Source of the DNA: Spirosoma agri
GTDB lineage: Bacteria; Bacteroidota; Bacteroidia; Cytophagales; Spirosomataceae
Assembly (NCBI RefSeq): GCF_010747415.1
Contig: NZ_JAAGNZ010000001.1
Span: forward strand, 3,100,001-3,164,000
Direction: 5' to 3'
Length of the DNA: 64,000 nt
The translations under genes and the position numbers were made by a program. This document shows, piece by piece, positions 35,701-44,924 of this stretch (positions are counted from its first letter, which is position 1; the number at the start of each line of letters is the position of its first letter). Under the pieces are notes generated by a model. The model was not told where the DNA came from, made no database searches, and saw nothing but the letters and a program-made list of their open reading frames with translations.

Positions 35701-36067
35701 TTACGACAATACATTCGAGTTGCCAGCGGTGCGTAGAAATGCGTCGTATATCCTTGATCTGGGCGAGGTGAAGAACATTGCTGAAGTAGTGGTCAACGGC
35801 AAAAACGTGGGTACAGTCTGGAAGAAACCGTTCCGGATCGACATCACCGAGGCCCTGAAAACCGGTCGCAATACGCTCCAGGTAAAAGTCACGAACCTGT
35901 GGGTCAACCGCCTGATCGGTGATGCCCAACCCGCAAACGGTGCCAGCAAGATAACATTCACCACCATGCCGTTCTACAAGGCAGATTCGCCGTTGCTGCC
36001 GTCGGGCCTGCTGGGGCCGGTTCGTGTACTGGAAGAAACGTCAGCAACAACGGCGTCAAAACGATAA
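32735..36067 (+). CDS. glycoside hydrolase family 106 (alpha-L-rhamnosidase-like)
   Basis: 1110 residues with a signal peptide (MKKITLLAWMLPAVAFAQQ). The start of the mature protein, PRVWWHWMNGNITKDGITKD then LEWMKRVGIGGFQNFD, is the family hallmark of GH106-like enzymes. A carbohydrate-binding insertion lies at about 190-370; TIM-barrel parts include YMVLDSYEAGHMTW and YTESHENGR; the C-terminus holds beta-sandwich domains (SYILDLGEVKNIAEVVVNGK and NLWVNRLIGDA). GH106 enzymes remove L-rhamnose from pectin-like glycans. Predicted periplasmic. It heads a plus-strand carbohydrate block. Confidence 0.88.
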   Translation: MKKITLLAWMLPAVAFAQQPALRQGFQTPPDAAKPRVWWHWMNGNITKDGITKDLEWMKRVGIGGFQNFDASLFTPAVTPKKLVFMTPEWKDAFKHTTDLAQKLGLEMAIAGSPGWSVTGGPWVPASDAMKKYVWSETRVSGGQPFAGKLPQPPNTTGKFQNVALTPDAFSQSAGKESTYYADAAVIAYRLPATEKPVSSLNPTITSSGGTFSLTELTDGDLANAKLLPPMEVGQDMWIQYAFSSPQKIKAFTIVGAAPAGELAEFRGMPDNRMLKVSDDGVNFRDVVLIRGSTIPQTTMGILPTMAKYFRFTFKTEKPEGNAFAAMTGGSAEPGKPQGVPVAELVLYNTDRIDLFEQKAGFSPWQESTHSLVKPGADAIPTQDIVDLTSKMSADGTLNWTPPAGGDWVVMRLGYSITGRKNHPASPEATGLEVDKLDKVAVRKYIDTYLDMYKDATRGQMGAKGLQYMVLDSYEAGHMTWTKAMPEEFLKRRGYDLRPWLPVLTGRVVKSAEDSEQFLWDFRKTIGELIVDNHYEVIGDALHARGMKRYTESHENGRIYLADGMDVKRKAEVPMSAMWTPGSLAGGADEEVRSEADIREAASVAHIYGQNLVAAESMTSIQHAFSWHPEKLKRTADLEMASGLNRFVIHTSVHQPLDDKKPGLSLGPFGQYFTRQETWAEQAKPWMDYLGRSCFLLQQGKPVVDVLYYYGENNNITQAFAQKLPAIPAGYAYDFANSSVVKNTLRVENGKITTPSGQQYRLLVLDSSARTMTLPVLKKLGDLVKAGMHVAGVKPERSPSLSDKPNEFTALVNQIWSSPNVSTKPVEAVLHELGVQQDVLISGAKSTVLYVHRQTTDRDPSDLYWLDNRSDSPNEATISFRITGKAPELWNPQTGKTATVSYEIKDGRTIIPLTFESWEAYFIVFRNKATVASYTRPAVTESPVARVTGAWTVTFQEGRGAPPSATVNTLASLTENAEPGIKYFSGTAAYDNTFELPAVRRNASYILDLGEVKNIAEVVVNGKNVGTVWKKPFRIDITEALKTGRNTLQVKVTNLWVNRLIGDAQPANGASKITFTTMPFYKADSPLLPSGLLGPVRVLEETSATTASKR

Positions 36068-36133
36068 CAATCTACCCGTCAGCCCCTTAAAGACAATCAA
36101 TAAAGTAAGTTCACGTTTAAACCAGTAACCATA

Positions 36134-36517
36134 ATGAAAAAAGTAAGTCTATTTCTGTTCGTTTTTATCCTGGGCGTTTGCGTCAAAGGCTTTTCCCAAA
36201 CCACCACGCCATCAACCGATTTTTTTGCCGGCAAATGGGAGATCACCGTGGTAGGCACCCCCGAAGGTGACGCTAAATTCGTTACCGAACTGACCCGAAA
36301 AGACGGAAAACTGACGGGTGAACTGAAAGACCCAACGGGTACGCGCCCGGCCACGCCAATCACAAAAATCGAGGAAACCGGCGACAAGTTGACGATTCAC
36401 TTCGATACGTCCCAGGCCGGAGAGATCCCCATTGAACTATCGAAGGTAGACGATGACCATCTAAAAGGATCGCTGATGAATATGTTTGAGTCGACAGCGT
36501 TGCGCGTCAAAAAATAA
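36134..36517 (+). CDS. small secreted protein, unknown
   Basis: 127 residues with signal peptide MKKVSLFLFVFILGVCVKGFSQ. The mature part reads GKWEITVVGTPEGDAKFVTE, LTRKDGKLTGEL and KVDDDHLKGSLMNMFEST, a lipocalin or beta-barrel-like pattern often seen in small Bacteroidetes secreted proteins. It follows the GH106 gene by 66 bp on the same strand, so it may be co-transcribed. Confidence 0.75.
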   Translation: MKKVSLFLFVFILGVCVKGFSQTTTPSTDFFAGKWEITVVGTPEGDAKFVTELTRKDGKLTGELKDPTGTRPATPITKIEETGDKLTIHFDTSQAGEIPIELSKVDDDHLKGSLMNMFESTALRVKK

Positions 36518-36777
36518 GCATCGGTTCAACCACACAAGTGTGACTTACACCCTGAGGATAGCCTTCCCGGCAGTCTTCAGGGTTAACTTATTTTACTGAT
36601 CCAGTACGTGTCGGGGGGCATGACCATTACTGGCCCGAACGTTGAAAAAAACCAGCTGGCCGCTTTGACCGAAAAGAGAACCACGACCCGGTTTTCTTTC
36701 GGTAGGATTACGGGATCTACAGGCTTTTCTTCTAGTTGATCCTGTCAAAAAAATACGCTACTCCTACCACTCAGCCT

Positions 36778-38775
36778 ATGCGCTACGCACTAACCCTTTG
36801 TCTCAGTCTATTCCTATTGTACACGTCCATTGCCCAGCAGGTCGACATCTGCGTATACGGGGGCACTTCGGGCGGGGTCATTGCGGCCTATACCGCCCGA
36901 AAAGCCGGAAAAACCGTGATCCTGATCGAGCCGGGCAAGCACCTGGGTGGCATGACCTCCGGCGGTTTAGGTCTGACGGATATTGGCAACAAATACGCCA
37001 TTACGGGTATCTCCCGCGATTATTACCGACGCATCGGACAGCACTACGGTAAATTTGAACAGTGGGTTTTTGAGCCCCATGTTGCCGAAGATTTATTCAA
37101 CGACTATGTTAAGCGTGGCAAGGTAGACGTACTGTTCTCGCACCGGCTTTCGAGCGTAAAGAAAACCAATGGACAGATTCAGGCGATCGTGCTGGAGAAC
37201 TCGGATAAACCGTCGGCCAAACGGACCATCCGGGCAAAAATGTTCATCGACTGCTCCTACGAAGGCGATCTGATGGCAAAAGCCGGAGTTTCCTACACGG
37301 TTGGTCGGGAGGCTAACGCCCAGTACAACGAGACCATCAGTGGGGTGCAGCTGATGACCGGCCACCAGCTTCCCGACGGAATCGACCCCTACAATACCCC
37401 CGGCCAGCCGGAATCAGGGTTAGTTTGGGGGGTTGGCCCGGCGAAATTGGAACCCAACGGAACGGGTGACGGGAAGGTACAAGCCTATAATTACCGAATC
37501 TGTCTTTCCTCAGACCCGGCCAATCAGGTGCCCATTACCCGTCCGGTGGGCTACGATTCAACCCGGTACGAATTGCTTGTACGCCTGATGGCGGCTCAAC
37601 CCCAGAAACAGTCGCTCAACGACTATTTCATCTGGAGCGGCATGCCCAATAAAAAAACCGACATCAATAACCGGAATGGGTTTTCGACCGATATGATCGG
37701 AATGAATTTCGACTATCCCAATGGAAGTTACGCAAAACGGGCGCAGATAATCCGTGACCACGAGCTGTATACCAAAGGCTTACTCTATTTTGTCGGCCAC
37801 GATTCGCGGGTTCCGCCCGCGCTTCGGGAGCAGATGCTGAAGTGGGGCTACCCCAGAGATGAGTACACCGATACGGGCAACTGGTCATCGCAGCTCTACA
37901 TTCGGGAAGCGCGTCGGATGGTGGGCGCATACGTGATGACGCAGGCGAACTGCCAGGGCAAAGAAGTGGTGACGGACGGTGTTGGCATGGCGGCTTATAC
38001 GATGGATTCGCACAACATTCAGCGTATCGTGATCGAGCAAGACGGCAAGAAAATGGCGAAGAACGAGGGTAACGTCGAAGTGGGCGGCTTTGGTCCCTAT
38101 CCGATCTCCTACCGGGCCCTGATTCCTAAAGAAAGCGAATGCCGGAATCTGCTGGTGCCGGTTTGTTTGTCGGCCTCACACATTGCGTACGGCTCGATTC
38201 GGATGGAGCCGGTATTTATGGTGTTGGGTCAGTCGACGGCATTGGCAGCGGTCATGGCCATCGATGCAAAAACCAGTGTACAACACGTTAATGTTGCCAA
38301 GCTGCAACAGGAACTGAAAGCAAACCCACTCGCGGATGGCAGTACGCCCGAAATTCTAGTCGACAATGACGACCAAACGCGAACGACCATCACAGGTCCG
38401 TGGCGGGTTGACAGCAAGAGCAAAGGCGGGTACGGTCCCTCCTACCTGATTTACGAAGGTCAGGGGGGCGAAGCTGCTTCCGTTCGGTTTACCCCGGACA
38501 TCGTGCAAGCGGGTACGTACCATGTTTATGCCTACTTCCCCCGGTTGGCCAAAGCGGCTTCTGAGCTGTGCATCACGGTTTCGGACGGAAAAACCAATAA
38601 ATCCCTGTCGATCAAACCCGCCGATATTGTTGTCGTCGGGCAAACATCCGGCGAATGGGTTTCGCTGGGTGCGTATGACTTACCCAAAGGCCAGACCTCA
38701 TCCGTTGACATAGCGGTCAAACAGGCCGATGGACCAGCGGTGGCCGATGCGGTGCTATTCGTTCCGGCGTTCTGA
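36778..38775 (+). CDS. secreted FAD-dependent oxidoreductase
   Basis: 665 residues from the ATG at 36778, which opens a signal peptide (MRYALTLCLSLFLLYTSIAQQ). FAD-binding Rossmann motif VDICVYGGTSGGVIAAYTAR (GGTSGG at 28-33), then a HLGGMTSGGLGLTD block typical of the FAD_oxidored family that is frequent in Bacteroidetes glycan loci. Residues after about 530 form a jelly-roll or carbohydrate-binding-like domain (YHVYAYFPRLAKAASELCI). It probably oxidises a sugar or uronic acid in the periplasm; the exact substrate is unknown. Confidence 0.85.
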   Translation: MRYALTLCLSLFLLYTSIAQQVDICVYGGTSGGVIAAYTARKAGKTVILIEPGKHLGGMTSGGLGLTDIGNKYAITGISRDYYRRIGQHYGKFEQWVFEPHVAEDLFNDYVKRGKVDVLFSHRLSSVKKTNGQIQAIVLENSDKPSAKRTIRAKMFIDCSYEGDLMAKAGVSYTVGREANAQYNETISGVQLMTGHQLPDGIDPYNTPGQPESGLVWGVGPAKLEPNGTGDGKVQAYNYRICLSSDPANQVPITRPVGYDSTRYELLVRLMAAQPQKQSLNDYFIWSGMPNKKTDINNRNGFSTDMIGMNFDYPNGSYAKRAQIIRDHELYTKGLLYFVGHDSRVPPALREQMLKWGYPRDEYTDTGNWSSQLYIREARRMVGAYVMTQANCQGKEVVTDGVGMAAYTMDSHNIQRIVIEQDGKKMAKNEGNVEVGGFGPYPISYRALIPKESECRNLLVPVCLSASHIAYGSIRMEPVFMVLGQSTALAAVMAIDAKTSVQHVNVAKLQQELKANPLADGSTPEILVDNDDQTRTTITGPWRVDSKSKGGYGPSYLIYEGQGGEAASVRFTPDIVQAGTYHVYAYFPRLAKAASELCITVSDGKTNKSLSIKPADIVVVGQTSGEWVSLGAYDLPKGQTSSVDIAVKQADGPAVADAVLFVPAF

Positions 38776-38853
38776 CCGTTTTCGATCATTTGCAACCTAG
38801 CCCGCATCGGCACGAATGATCTTCATTTATGCCGATGCTGACATACGAACCGG

Positions 38854-40443
38854 TCACTGATAATACCCGACCAATGTTGTTACCGACTTCGGCTCCAGCT
38901 GAATGCGGTTGGCGGCAACGGTGGCCTTAGCCAGTGTTTTGGTCGCGGTCGTCGCGTAGGTAGTGAACTGCCCGTTTCTGATTTTCAGCCCACTAACGGG
39001 CAAATCCATAGTGGTCGGCGTCATGTTGATACAAACCAGCACCAGCTGTTTGCGGCTGGGGTCTTTGTAGGCCGACACCATGCACTGACTGGCTTCGGCA
39101 ACCGGGTTGCTGGCGGCTCCAATCCGGACTGCAATCCGCTTCATGCCGGGCCGGACGAAACGGGCGTAATTCCCGAACGCCCACAGTTGTTTTGAGTCCA
39201 GCACCTGCCCATCGTGCCGGGCATTATTATGCTCTTTGTAGCCACCATCGGGGCCGTTGATGTACACCAGTCCGTCGCTGTAGTCGTACGGATTGATCGC
39301 CAGCCACCACTGCCACGAGGTAACGTTAGCCACCGTCAGGTCGTTATGAATAACTTTGGCTACGTACAGCCCGTAGTCTATGTCCGTGTGGCGGGGGCTA
39401 CCGTTGTATTGCCCGCAGATGTCGCCCAAAACCCCAAACTCACTTTGCCAGAGCTGCGGTTTACCCACCGATTTTGCCCGCTGAGCCACTTGCTGACGCA
39501 TCGCGACCAAGGCCGAATCGCGGCAGGTTGTAAAATAGCTGTGGTACGCCCAGTTGGGTTCAACGTTGGGCAGTTTGGTAAACGAAGCGGCTTGGTTCGC
39601 GCCAAAAAAGTAGTCCAGCTGATTGCCACGCCCGCTCTCTTCTTTCCCATACAGATAATCGAGTTGCCCCGCTTCACCCGTCACAACCATCGTTTTGGCT
39701 TTACTGGCGGCTAGTTTGGTCGACAATGCCTTTGTCACGGCCAGAATATCGGTATTTTCGGCGGGTGAACCTTCCTGGTTCGCTTTCCCATTTTTACCCG
39801 CCGTCCAATCCCACTGCGGTTCATTGATGGGGCTCAGGTAATCGAATTTAAAGTGGTCGGCCACGGTAACCAGAAAATCGGCGAACGGTGCCAGCGCGTC
39901 CGATTTAAGATTGAGCGTTTTACCCCCCGGCGAAAACGCTTTTCCGTTGCGGGTCATCTGTACGGGTGGCGAGTTGGTAAATCCTAACGCATAGCGAACA
40001 CCGCGTTGGCGCGCGGCCTGCAAAAACCACTGACTCCCGGCCTGCTTCGTCCAGTCGTACCGGCCATCGGGCGATAGAAAGCACTCCTCGCGTCGCCATT
40101 CATCCCGTATGGCGCTGCTGTCTTTCTGCTCGTAGCTACCGGCACCAATATTTACCCGCCACAGCGACAAACCAATACCCTTTGGCTGACCATTCGCCAG
40201 GGTATCGAGGCTAAATAACAGGTCGGCAATCTGTTTTTTTTTGGTTTCATCCTGCCACTTCCCGATAAATTTGGCCGACCAGCAATCGGATGCGCCGAAG
40301 CTATGAATTGTCTGAAACTCCTCTCGCAGGCTAACCGTCACCGGTTGAGAAGATGGCTTGTTTTGCTCAGAAAGCGGAACGTACTTATTTGTGCTGGCCA
40401 GCAGACCAAGATTCATAAGGGCAACTACAGACAGAAATTTCAT
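38854..40443 (-). CDS. glycoside hydrolase family 30-like (endo-1,6-galactanase type)
   Basis: 529 residues with a signal peptide at the N-terminus (FLSVVALMNLGLLA). TIM barrel typical of GH30: IHSFGASDCWSAKFIGKW, IGLSLWRVNIGAGSYEQ, acid/base E208 in YLSPINEPQWDW and nucleophile E335 in LWQSEFG. The remaining C-terminal part is a beta sandwich (VCINMTPTTMDLPVSGL). Clan members of this shape cleave beta-1,6-linked galactan or glucan. Convergent with the FAD oxidoreductase and therefore separately transcribed, but in the same carbohydrate block. Confidence 0.85.
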   Translation of the reverse strand: MKFLSVVALMNLGLLASTNKYVPLSEQNKPSSQPVTVSLREEFQTIHSFGASDCWSAKFIGKWQDETKKKQIADLLFSLDTLANGQPKGIGLSLWRVNIGAGSYEQKDSSAIRDEWRREECFLSPDGRYDWTKQAGSQWFLQAARQRGVRYALGFTNSPPVQMTRNGKAFSPGGKTLNLKSDALAPFADFLVTVADHFKFDYLSPINEPQWDWTAGKNGKANQEGSPAENTDILAVTKALSTKLAASKAKTMVVTGEAGQLDYLYGKEESGRGNQLDYFFGANQAASFTKLPNVEPNWAYHSYFTTCRDSALVAMRQQVAQRAKSVGKPQLWQSEFGVLGDICGQYNGSPRHTDIDYGLYVAKVIHNDLTVANVTSWQWWLAINPYDYSDGLVYINGPDGGYKEHNNARHDGQVLDSKQLWAFGNYARFVRPGMKRIAVRIGAASNPVAEASQCMVSAYKDPSRKQLVLVCINMTPTTMDLPVSGLKIRNGQFTTYATTATKTLAKATVAANRIQLEPKSVTTLVGYYQ

Positions 40444-40676
40444 CGAGAAAAAGTGAGGGTGCGCTGGGTAATTGGCAAAGTTTAGACTCGGTCGACCGTT
40501 TCATGGGTGTACGAACCGAAGCGTTCGATTATATTGACAGGACAGAAAGAGCCAAGTTGCATAAACTTACCGTTATAAATCCCCATTTATGGCCGTTCAG
40601 GCAGAAGACTCACTGCATCAGGCGGTTCTAAACCTTCTGACAGGGGCCGTCGTTTGTCGAGAAAGATCCTGTGATT

Positions 40677-41096
40677 ATGACAGCCGATATCAACCTAAAG
40701 CGTTTTGTAGACGCGCAGTTCAGCGATTATCAGCGGGCACTGGCCGAAATCAGGAATGGCCGAAAACAAAGTCATTGGATGTGGTACATTTTTCCCCAGA
40801 TTGCAGGGTTGGGCTTCAGCGAGACCGCCCGGTTCTACGCGCTAAACGACCGGCAGGAAGCCCGCGACTACCTGGCGCATCCAGTTTTGGGAAGCCGACT
40901 GATCGAAATCAGCAACGCGCTGCTCGGCATTGAGGGAAAAACGGCCAATCAGATTCTGGGCAGCCCCGATGATTTGAAGCTACGATCCAGCATGACTCTG
41001 TTCAGTGCACTCGAAAACACCAACCCTGTCTTTCAGGCGGTTTTGGACAAATTCTTTAACGGGCAGCCTGATCAAAAAACGCTGTCGCTTATCTAA
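40677..41096 (+). CDS. DUF1810 family protein
   Basis: 139 residues from the ATG at 40677 (a GTG two codons earlier is less likely). Family motifs: RFVDAQFSDYQRALAEIRNG, SHWMWYIFPQIAGLGFSETARFYAL, LGSRLIEISNALL and LKLRSSMTLFSALE. DUF1810 proteins are small cytoplasmic proteins of unknown role, related by fold to YbiA-like NADAR neighbours in some genomes. Its 3' end overlaps the convergent ceramidase-like gene by 8 bp. Confidence 0.85.
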   Translation: MTADINLKRFVDAQFSDYQRALAEIRNGRKQSHWMWYIFPQIAGLGFSETARFYALNDRQEARDYLAHPVLGSRLIEISNALLGIEGKTANQILGSPDDLKLRSSMTLFSALENTNPVFQAVLDKFFNGQPDQKTLSLI

Positions 41097-42009
41097 TCGG
41101 TTGCGTACCTGCAAAGCGGAAGAACGCGTAACTGCAAAAGCTGCTCAGCGCGGTTAGTACATGCCATAACGCGTGCCCCTGTATGAGCGAATAAGGATCG
41201 CAGCCCACTTTCTGCACATCCAGCGTTCGTATTTTTATGGCCATTACGATCAGTACCAGACTACCAATAATCCACCAGATCGACCGCGATTTTCGGTGCT
41301 GGCTGTAGTTGACAACCATTAACCCATTCAAACCCAGGATCAGGGCGGGCACTAATCGGGAGCTGGGAACAAGTAACGCTATCTTTAGGAATGCGAGAAT
41401 AAGAACTACTAACGCGATGACAAACCCTTTCTTTTGGGTTTCTGTCGGCGTCAGACCGTCGAAGACATGGTAGAGCGCAATACCCATCAGCGTTAGCATA
41501 ATGGAGTAGGTTGCATTCATGTCAATCCGCTGACCAACATACGTTAGTGACGCATGAAAAAAGGCGCTTCCCAGACTCAGGTACAGAAAGCAGCTACCCA
41601 TCAGTATTGAAAGCAATGGAAAAGCCGCCAAGCGGTTGTCGCGCTGACTGGGTCGATTTCTGTAGTCTTTCTGCGCTATACCCACAAGGAAAACTCCGAA
41701 GAAGAAGTACGCTAAGTTGGAATACGTGTTGACGGGCTGATGAAAAAAGTGGTGCACGTGATTGAACTCACAATACTCCACGGTCAGGGCGGATTGGCTA
41801 GGGGTCATACCGGTCCAGATGGCTCCAGTCAACCAGTCGTTTAAGCCGATCCAGAGCAAGAGCATGCCAACCGTAAGATAGGCCGCGCGGAACAGTAATG
41901 TATACAAGACGGGTAAAGCCATACTACTACGAAGTCGGATATCCTTTTCCCTTACTGCTTGAGTGCTCTTTCTTGCTACCAATAGCGATGAGTAACTGGC
42001 TCTCATCAT
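41089..42009 (-). CDS. ceramidase-like membrane protein
   Basis: 306 residues; a shorter start at 41922 (277 residues) would begin nearer the first TM helix. About seven TM helices. The alkaline ceramidase signature is present: YCEFNHVHHFFHQPVNTYSNLAYF near the N-terminus, SLGSAFFHASLTYVGQRIDMNATYSIML in the middle and a C-terminal GHALWHVLTALSSF, which supply the metal-binding His/Asp set of the CREST superfamily. Bacteroidetes make sphingolipids, so an actual ceramidase activity is plausible, though other CREST hydrolase roles are possible. Confidence 0.8.
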   Translation of the reverse strand: MMRASYSSLLVARKSTQAVREKDIRLRSSMALPVLYTLLFRAAYLTVGMLLLWIGLNDWLTGAIWTGMTPSQSALTVEYCEFNHVHHFFHQPVNTYSNLAYFFFGVFLVGIAQKDYRNRPSQRDNRLAAFPLLSILMGSCFLYLSLGSAFFHASLTYVGQRIDMNATYSIMLTLMGIALYHVFDGLTPTETQKKGFVIALVVLILAFLKIALLVPSSRLVPALILGLNGLMVVNYSQHRKSRSIWWIIGSLVLIVMAIKIRTLDVQKVGCDPYSLIQGHALWHVLTALSSFCSYAFFRFAGTQPIR

Positions 42010-42882
42010 AGCGTACCGATGAATCTGGGTAAGTCACCTATTAGTGTACTTGTTACTCTATATGACTTTAAAACAATCCGCTTCCTTTGTTTATATACCG
42101 AATAGTAAATAAGTAACTTTATCTAAAACCATGAGCCCTCATTGGTCGTATTGTGTACAGTCTATCTCGTTTTATCCAACAATGTGGGCCGGATCGCTTT
42201 TAAGTGGTTCGGCCTTTTCTGTTCTCAACCGGTCCCGCTTTACATCATTAAGACGCTGGTGTAGCGTTGACAGCGCGAATTTAGGTTGGGCGTTAAGCAG
42301 GATTGGGTAAAAGATAACCAGCATCTGTAGCCTTAGCAATTGACCAAGACTTCAGTTGTAGTCCATAAAAAGTGGATCAGGAACGATGGACAACGATCGT
42401 CGTCCATCAGGTTACGCCCCGAAACGAGGACCGCAGCGTAAGTAGGGTCCATCGGCTAATTCACCAAAAGCAAAAAGCCCAACTTTTGTCAGGCTTCCGA
42501 TGTAGCATTTTTGCGAACCAGTTCGTGCAGTACAATCACGCGGCTGGTTTGCAGAACAGGCGGAGTCGACCGATTCAACTAAGTACGTCAATCGTGAAGT
42601 CTGACTTGTATACTCGCCCGCGCGTTAACGAACCAAGATAACCACCTCTTCATTAGCTGGGGAACAGACATGTATAACTGTATCCGCTACCGCCAGAGAC
42701 TGACCGGCTTAGTCAAACTGGTGATCGTTGCGTCAGTCTTTTTTTCGAGATACTTCTATACGCAAAAGGGGTTTTCGCAACAAGTTGTACGAAGACCCCT
42801 CTTAAAGAATGTATACAGTGACAAGCGCAACAGAACCAGCACTCGATGCAGTACCGAACGCCAATTTTTCGTTCTTACTCGC
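42010..42882. other. long intergenic region with one terminator
   Basis: About 870 bp with no convincing gene. The open frames at 42372-42641 and 42670-42915 have poor coding character. One intrinsic terminator is listed at 42187-42218. A weak A-flanked hairpin lies near 42470-42500. Confidence 0.35.
42187..42218 (+). terminator. intrinsic terminator
   Basis: A 9-bp stem including two G-T pairs (42187-42195 with 42206-42214), followed by TTTT. No gene precedes it on the plus strand within 170 bp, so it may end a short non-coding transcript. Confidence 0.5.
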
Positions 42883-43077
42883 CTAATATTTTACTTTTCT
42901 ATTTCTGTGCGATAGTGACGTTTGGATGGCTTTCCACGCCTGAGCTTTCAGTTTCTGATGGAGCTCCTTATCCCTGGGAACGAACGTTTGACTGCGATCC
43001 TGGCCACTAGCGGCCTTTAATGCCCAATAGTTCGTATCTGATGTATCAGGTATTGCGGTGTATGTCTCTTGATTCAT
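42883..43077 (-). CDS. possible small protein
   Basis: 64 residues from the ATG at 43075-43077 (one at 43092 adds five). Hydrophilic, with YTAIPDTSDTNYWALKAASG then a basic helix (DKELHQKLKAQAWKAIQTSL). No family recognised. It could be a real small cytoplasmic protein or a chance frame. Confidence 0.35.
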   Translation of the reverse strand: MNQETYTAIPDTSDTNYWALKAASGQDRSQTFVPRDKELHQKLKAQAWKAIQTSLSHRNRKVKY

Positions 43078-43966
43078 ACCACTAATGTACATCAATTATT
43101 CGAATTAATTACAATTTTCTCCACATTCGGGCCTTTAGCCTGTTAACGAGCGGACCGGCAAACGATACACGCGCTGACTTTAAGTCGGGCGTAATCACCG
43201 GATATGACTCAAACCTGAGCCCCTGATTCCTTATGAATTCATAAATTACGGAAAGCAACCCGCTGTACGTTTGGCGAAGCGTCGGTTGCTGTGTTTGCCG
43301 ACTTTACTGAAAAAGCCGACTGAACCAACCCCAACCCAACCAGCGGGGACTTTAGTAGCCGTGTTTTAATCGAATCAATTGCCGCACGGACCTGTCAACT
43401 CATAAAAACGCCCAGCCCCATCGAAGCTGGGCGTTCCAAACCTCACTATGTGGTGCTAGCACATGGCCCCTTAACGTTCTTCTATCCGAAAAGCTTTGAT
43501 ATGTTAGCTAACGGCCATGTGTTCATCGAATTGATTTATCTGAAAGTATCATTTACTGAACGTTGATAAAACAGCTCGTAAGTCGAAACTACCGTATGAT
43601 AAACAAGCGAAAAATTGGGCGATAATTTACCGGGCAAACCTAATTTATTTACCTTTATGATTAATTAGTAACAAAAATAGTAACATTTCCTATTTTATTG
43701 CCTATTATTTCTTTAAAAGAACTTGATATATACCATTTTTTCTATAAAATTAATTTAGTATTTATTGTAATATACTTTTACGGCTTTCTTATTACTTATC
43801 GATACTTTTAACACTAACAGTAAATATAATGAGCTGATAAACAGACTAGTATCTTACCAAATAAAAAGATAAAATAAAAAATTTACTATTCTCACTACAT
43901 CGATAGTGACTTTGTTTATCACTTGCAGTCAAAATAGTACCTTTTTTACCAATAACGTTAAACAAA
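43078..43966. other. long intergenic region, very AT-rich at its right end
   Basis: About 890 bp without a supported gene. A strong A-preceded hairpin is listed at 43407-43435. From about 43600 to 43950 the sequence is extremely AT-rich, much more so than its surroundings. Confidence 0.35.
43407..43435 (-). terminator. hairpin terminator, minus-strand orientation
   Basis: Perfect 10-bp stem (43407-43416 with 43426-43435) with a run of A on its left, which is a U tract when read on the minus strand. Confidence 0.5.
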
Positions 43967-44359
43967 GTGAAACGAAGTCACTACGACTATCCAGTCCGGA
44001 AGGGTAGAGTTTGTCGGTCGACAGATTTGGCTTCTGTGTTGGTACGCTGGCAGAGAGCGGTGTCAACCTTCCAGTCTTTGTACGAAACGCTGTCACACAC
44101 CATCGCAAAGCGCAGGCAGCAGGACTACACCGTTGCCTATTATGGTATCAGCTACAATCCCAGTCAACGCTCACTACAGGAACTGGAACAGGTTCGCACG
44201 GAGATGATACAGGAACTGAAACGGTTGCTCGACGACATGGCTGGATCGGGACACTCTTCTGAAAACGTTGACCAGGCCGCCGTCCGACGACTACAGAGTC
44301 ATACCCTGCAACTTCAGAAACACGGGCAACGAATTCAGACCATTCTTGATCACCCTTAA
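43967..44359 (+). CDS. hypothetical helical protein
   Basis: 130 residues; the start would be a GTG. Strongly helical, with QSLYETLSHTIAKRRQQDY and a heptad-like ELEQVRTEMIQELKRLLDDM stretch. No family recognised. It ends 7 bp before the convergent sigma-factor gene. The atypical start and the very AT-rich upstream region lower confidence. Confidence 0.4.
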   Translation: MKRSHYDYPVRKGRVCRSTDLASVLVRWQRAVSTFQSLYETLSHTIAKRRQQDYTVAYYGISYNPSQRSLQELEQVRTEMIQELKRLLDDMAGSGHSSENVDQAAVRRLQSHTLQLQKHGQRIQTILDHP

Positions 44360-44366
44360 AACGGGT

Positions 44367-44924
44367 TTACTCGTTCAGAAAACGATCCGCGTACAGTCGT
44401 TGCACTTTGTCTCTCGTCCGTTTCAGCCTCATTTCAACCGCGCTTTCCGAAAGGTTAACCTGCTGACTGATCGCCTGAATGGATAGCCCATGCTCGTGTT
44501 TCAGGCGCAATAGCGTTACCTCATCCTCAGGGAGTTCACCAAGAACGCTTTCCAGTATCCGCATACGTCCCTCCACAGTGTCGTGCAGATCGACTTCAGC
44601 AACGGAGTGCGTCAGGTCATCTGACAATAATTCGGTACTCAACCGTTTCCCCAATCGAATCTGATCCAGGCAATAGTGGTGGGCAACGGCGTATAACCAC
44701 GTGGAAAAACTAGACTGATTCTGGAAGGTGTCCAGTTTGTTGAACACTTTAAGGAATATGTCCTGCGTGTAATCCTGAGCAACTTCGGAGTCTTTGGTAA
44801 TAGACAGGCACTTTTGATAAACTTTGCTGACGTATCGACTGTAAAGGGCTTCAAAGCTATCAGCTGAATTCGTGTGCTGAAACGAACGAACAAGTTGCTC
44901 ATCCGCTAATTTAATTTTTTTCAT
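44367..44924 (-). CDS. ECF RNA polymerase sigma factor
   Basis: 185 residues from the ATG at 44922-44924. Region 2: FEALYSRYVSKVYQKCLSI, then DYTQDIFLKVFNKLDTFQNQ and STWLYAVAHHYCLDQIR. Region 4: LPEDEVTLLRLKHEHGLSIQAISQQVNLSESAVEMRLKRTRDKV. It lacks the membrane-protein partner gene seen beside the 14580 sigma factor; the upstream 490 bp on its 5' side hold no gene. It probably controls its own small regulon. Confidence 0.9.
   Translation of the reverse strand: MKKIKLADEQLVRSFQHTNSADSFEALYSRYVSKVYQKCLSITKDSEVAQDYTQDIFLKVFNKLDTFQNQSSFSTWLYAVAHHYCLDQIRLGKRLSTELLSDDLTHSVAEVDLHDTVEGRMRILESVLGELPEDEVTLLRLKHEHGLSIQAISQQVNLSESAVEMRLKRTRDKVQRLYADRFLNE

Noticed and set aside
42372-42915. Two plus-strand frames in the 42-43 kb gap
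   Set aside because: Poor coding character and no family; they also cross a likely non-coding region with a weak hairpin.
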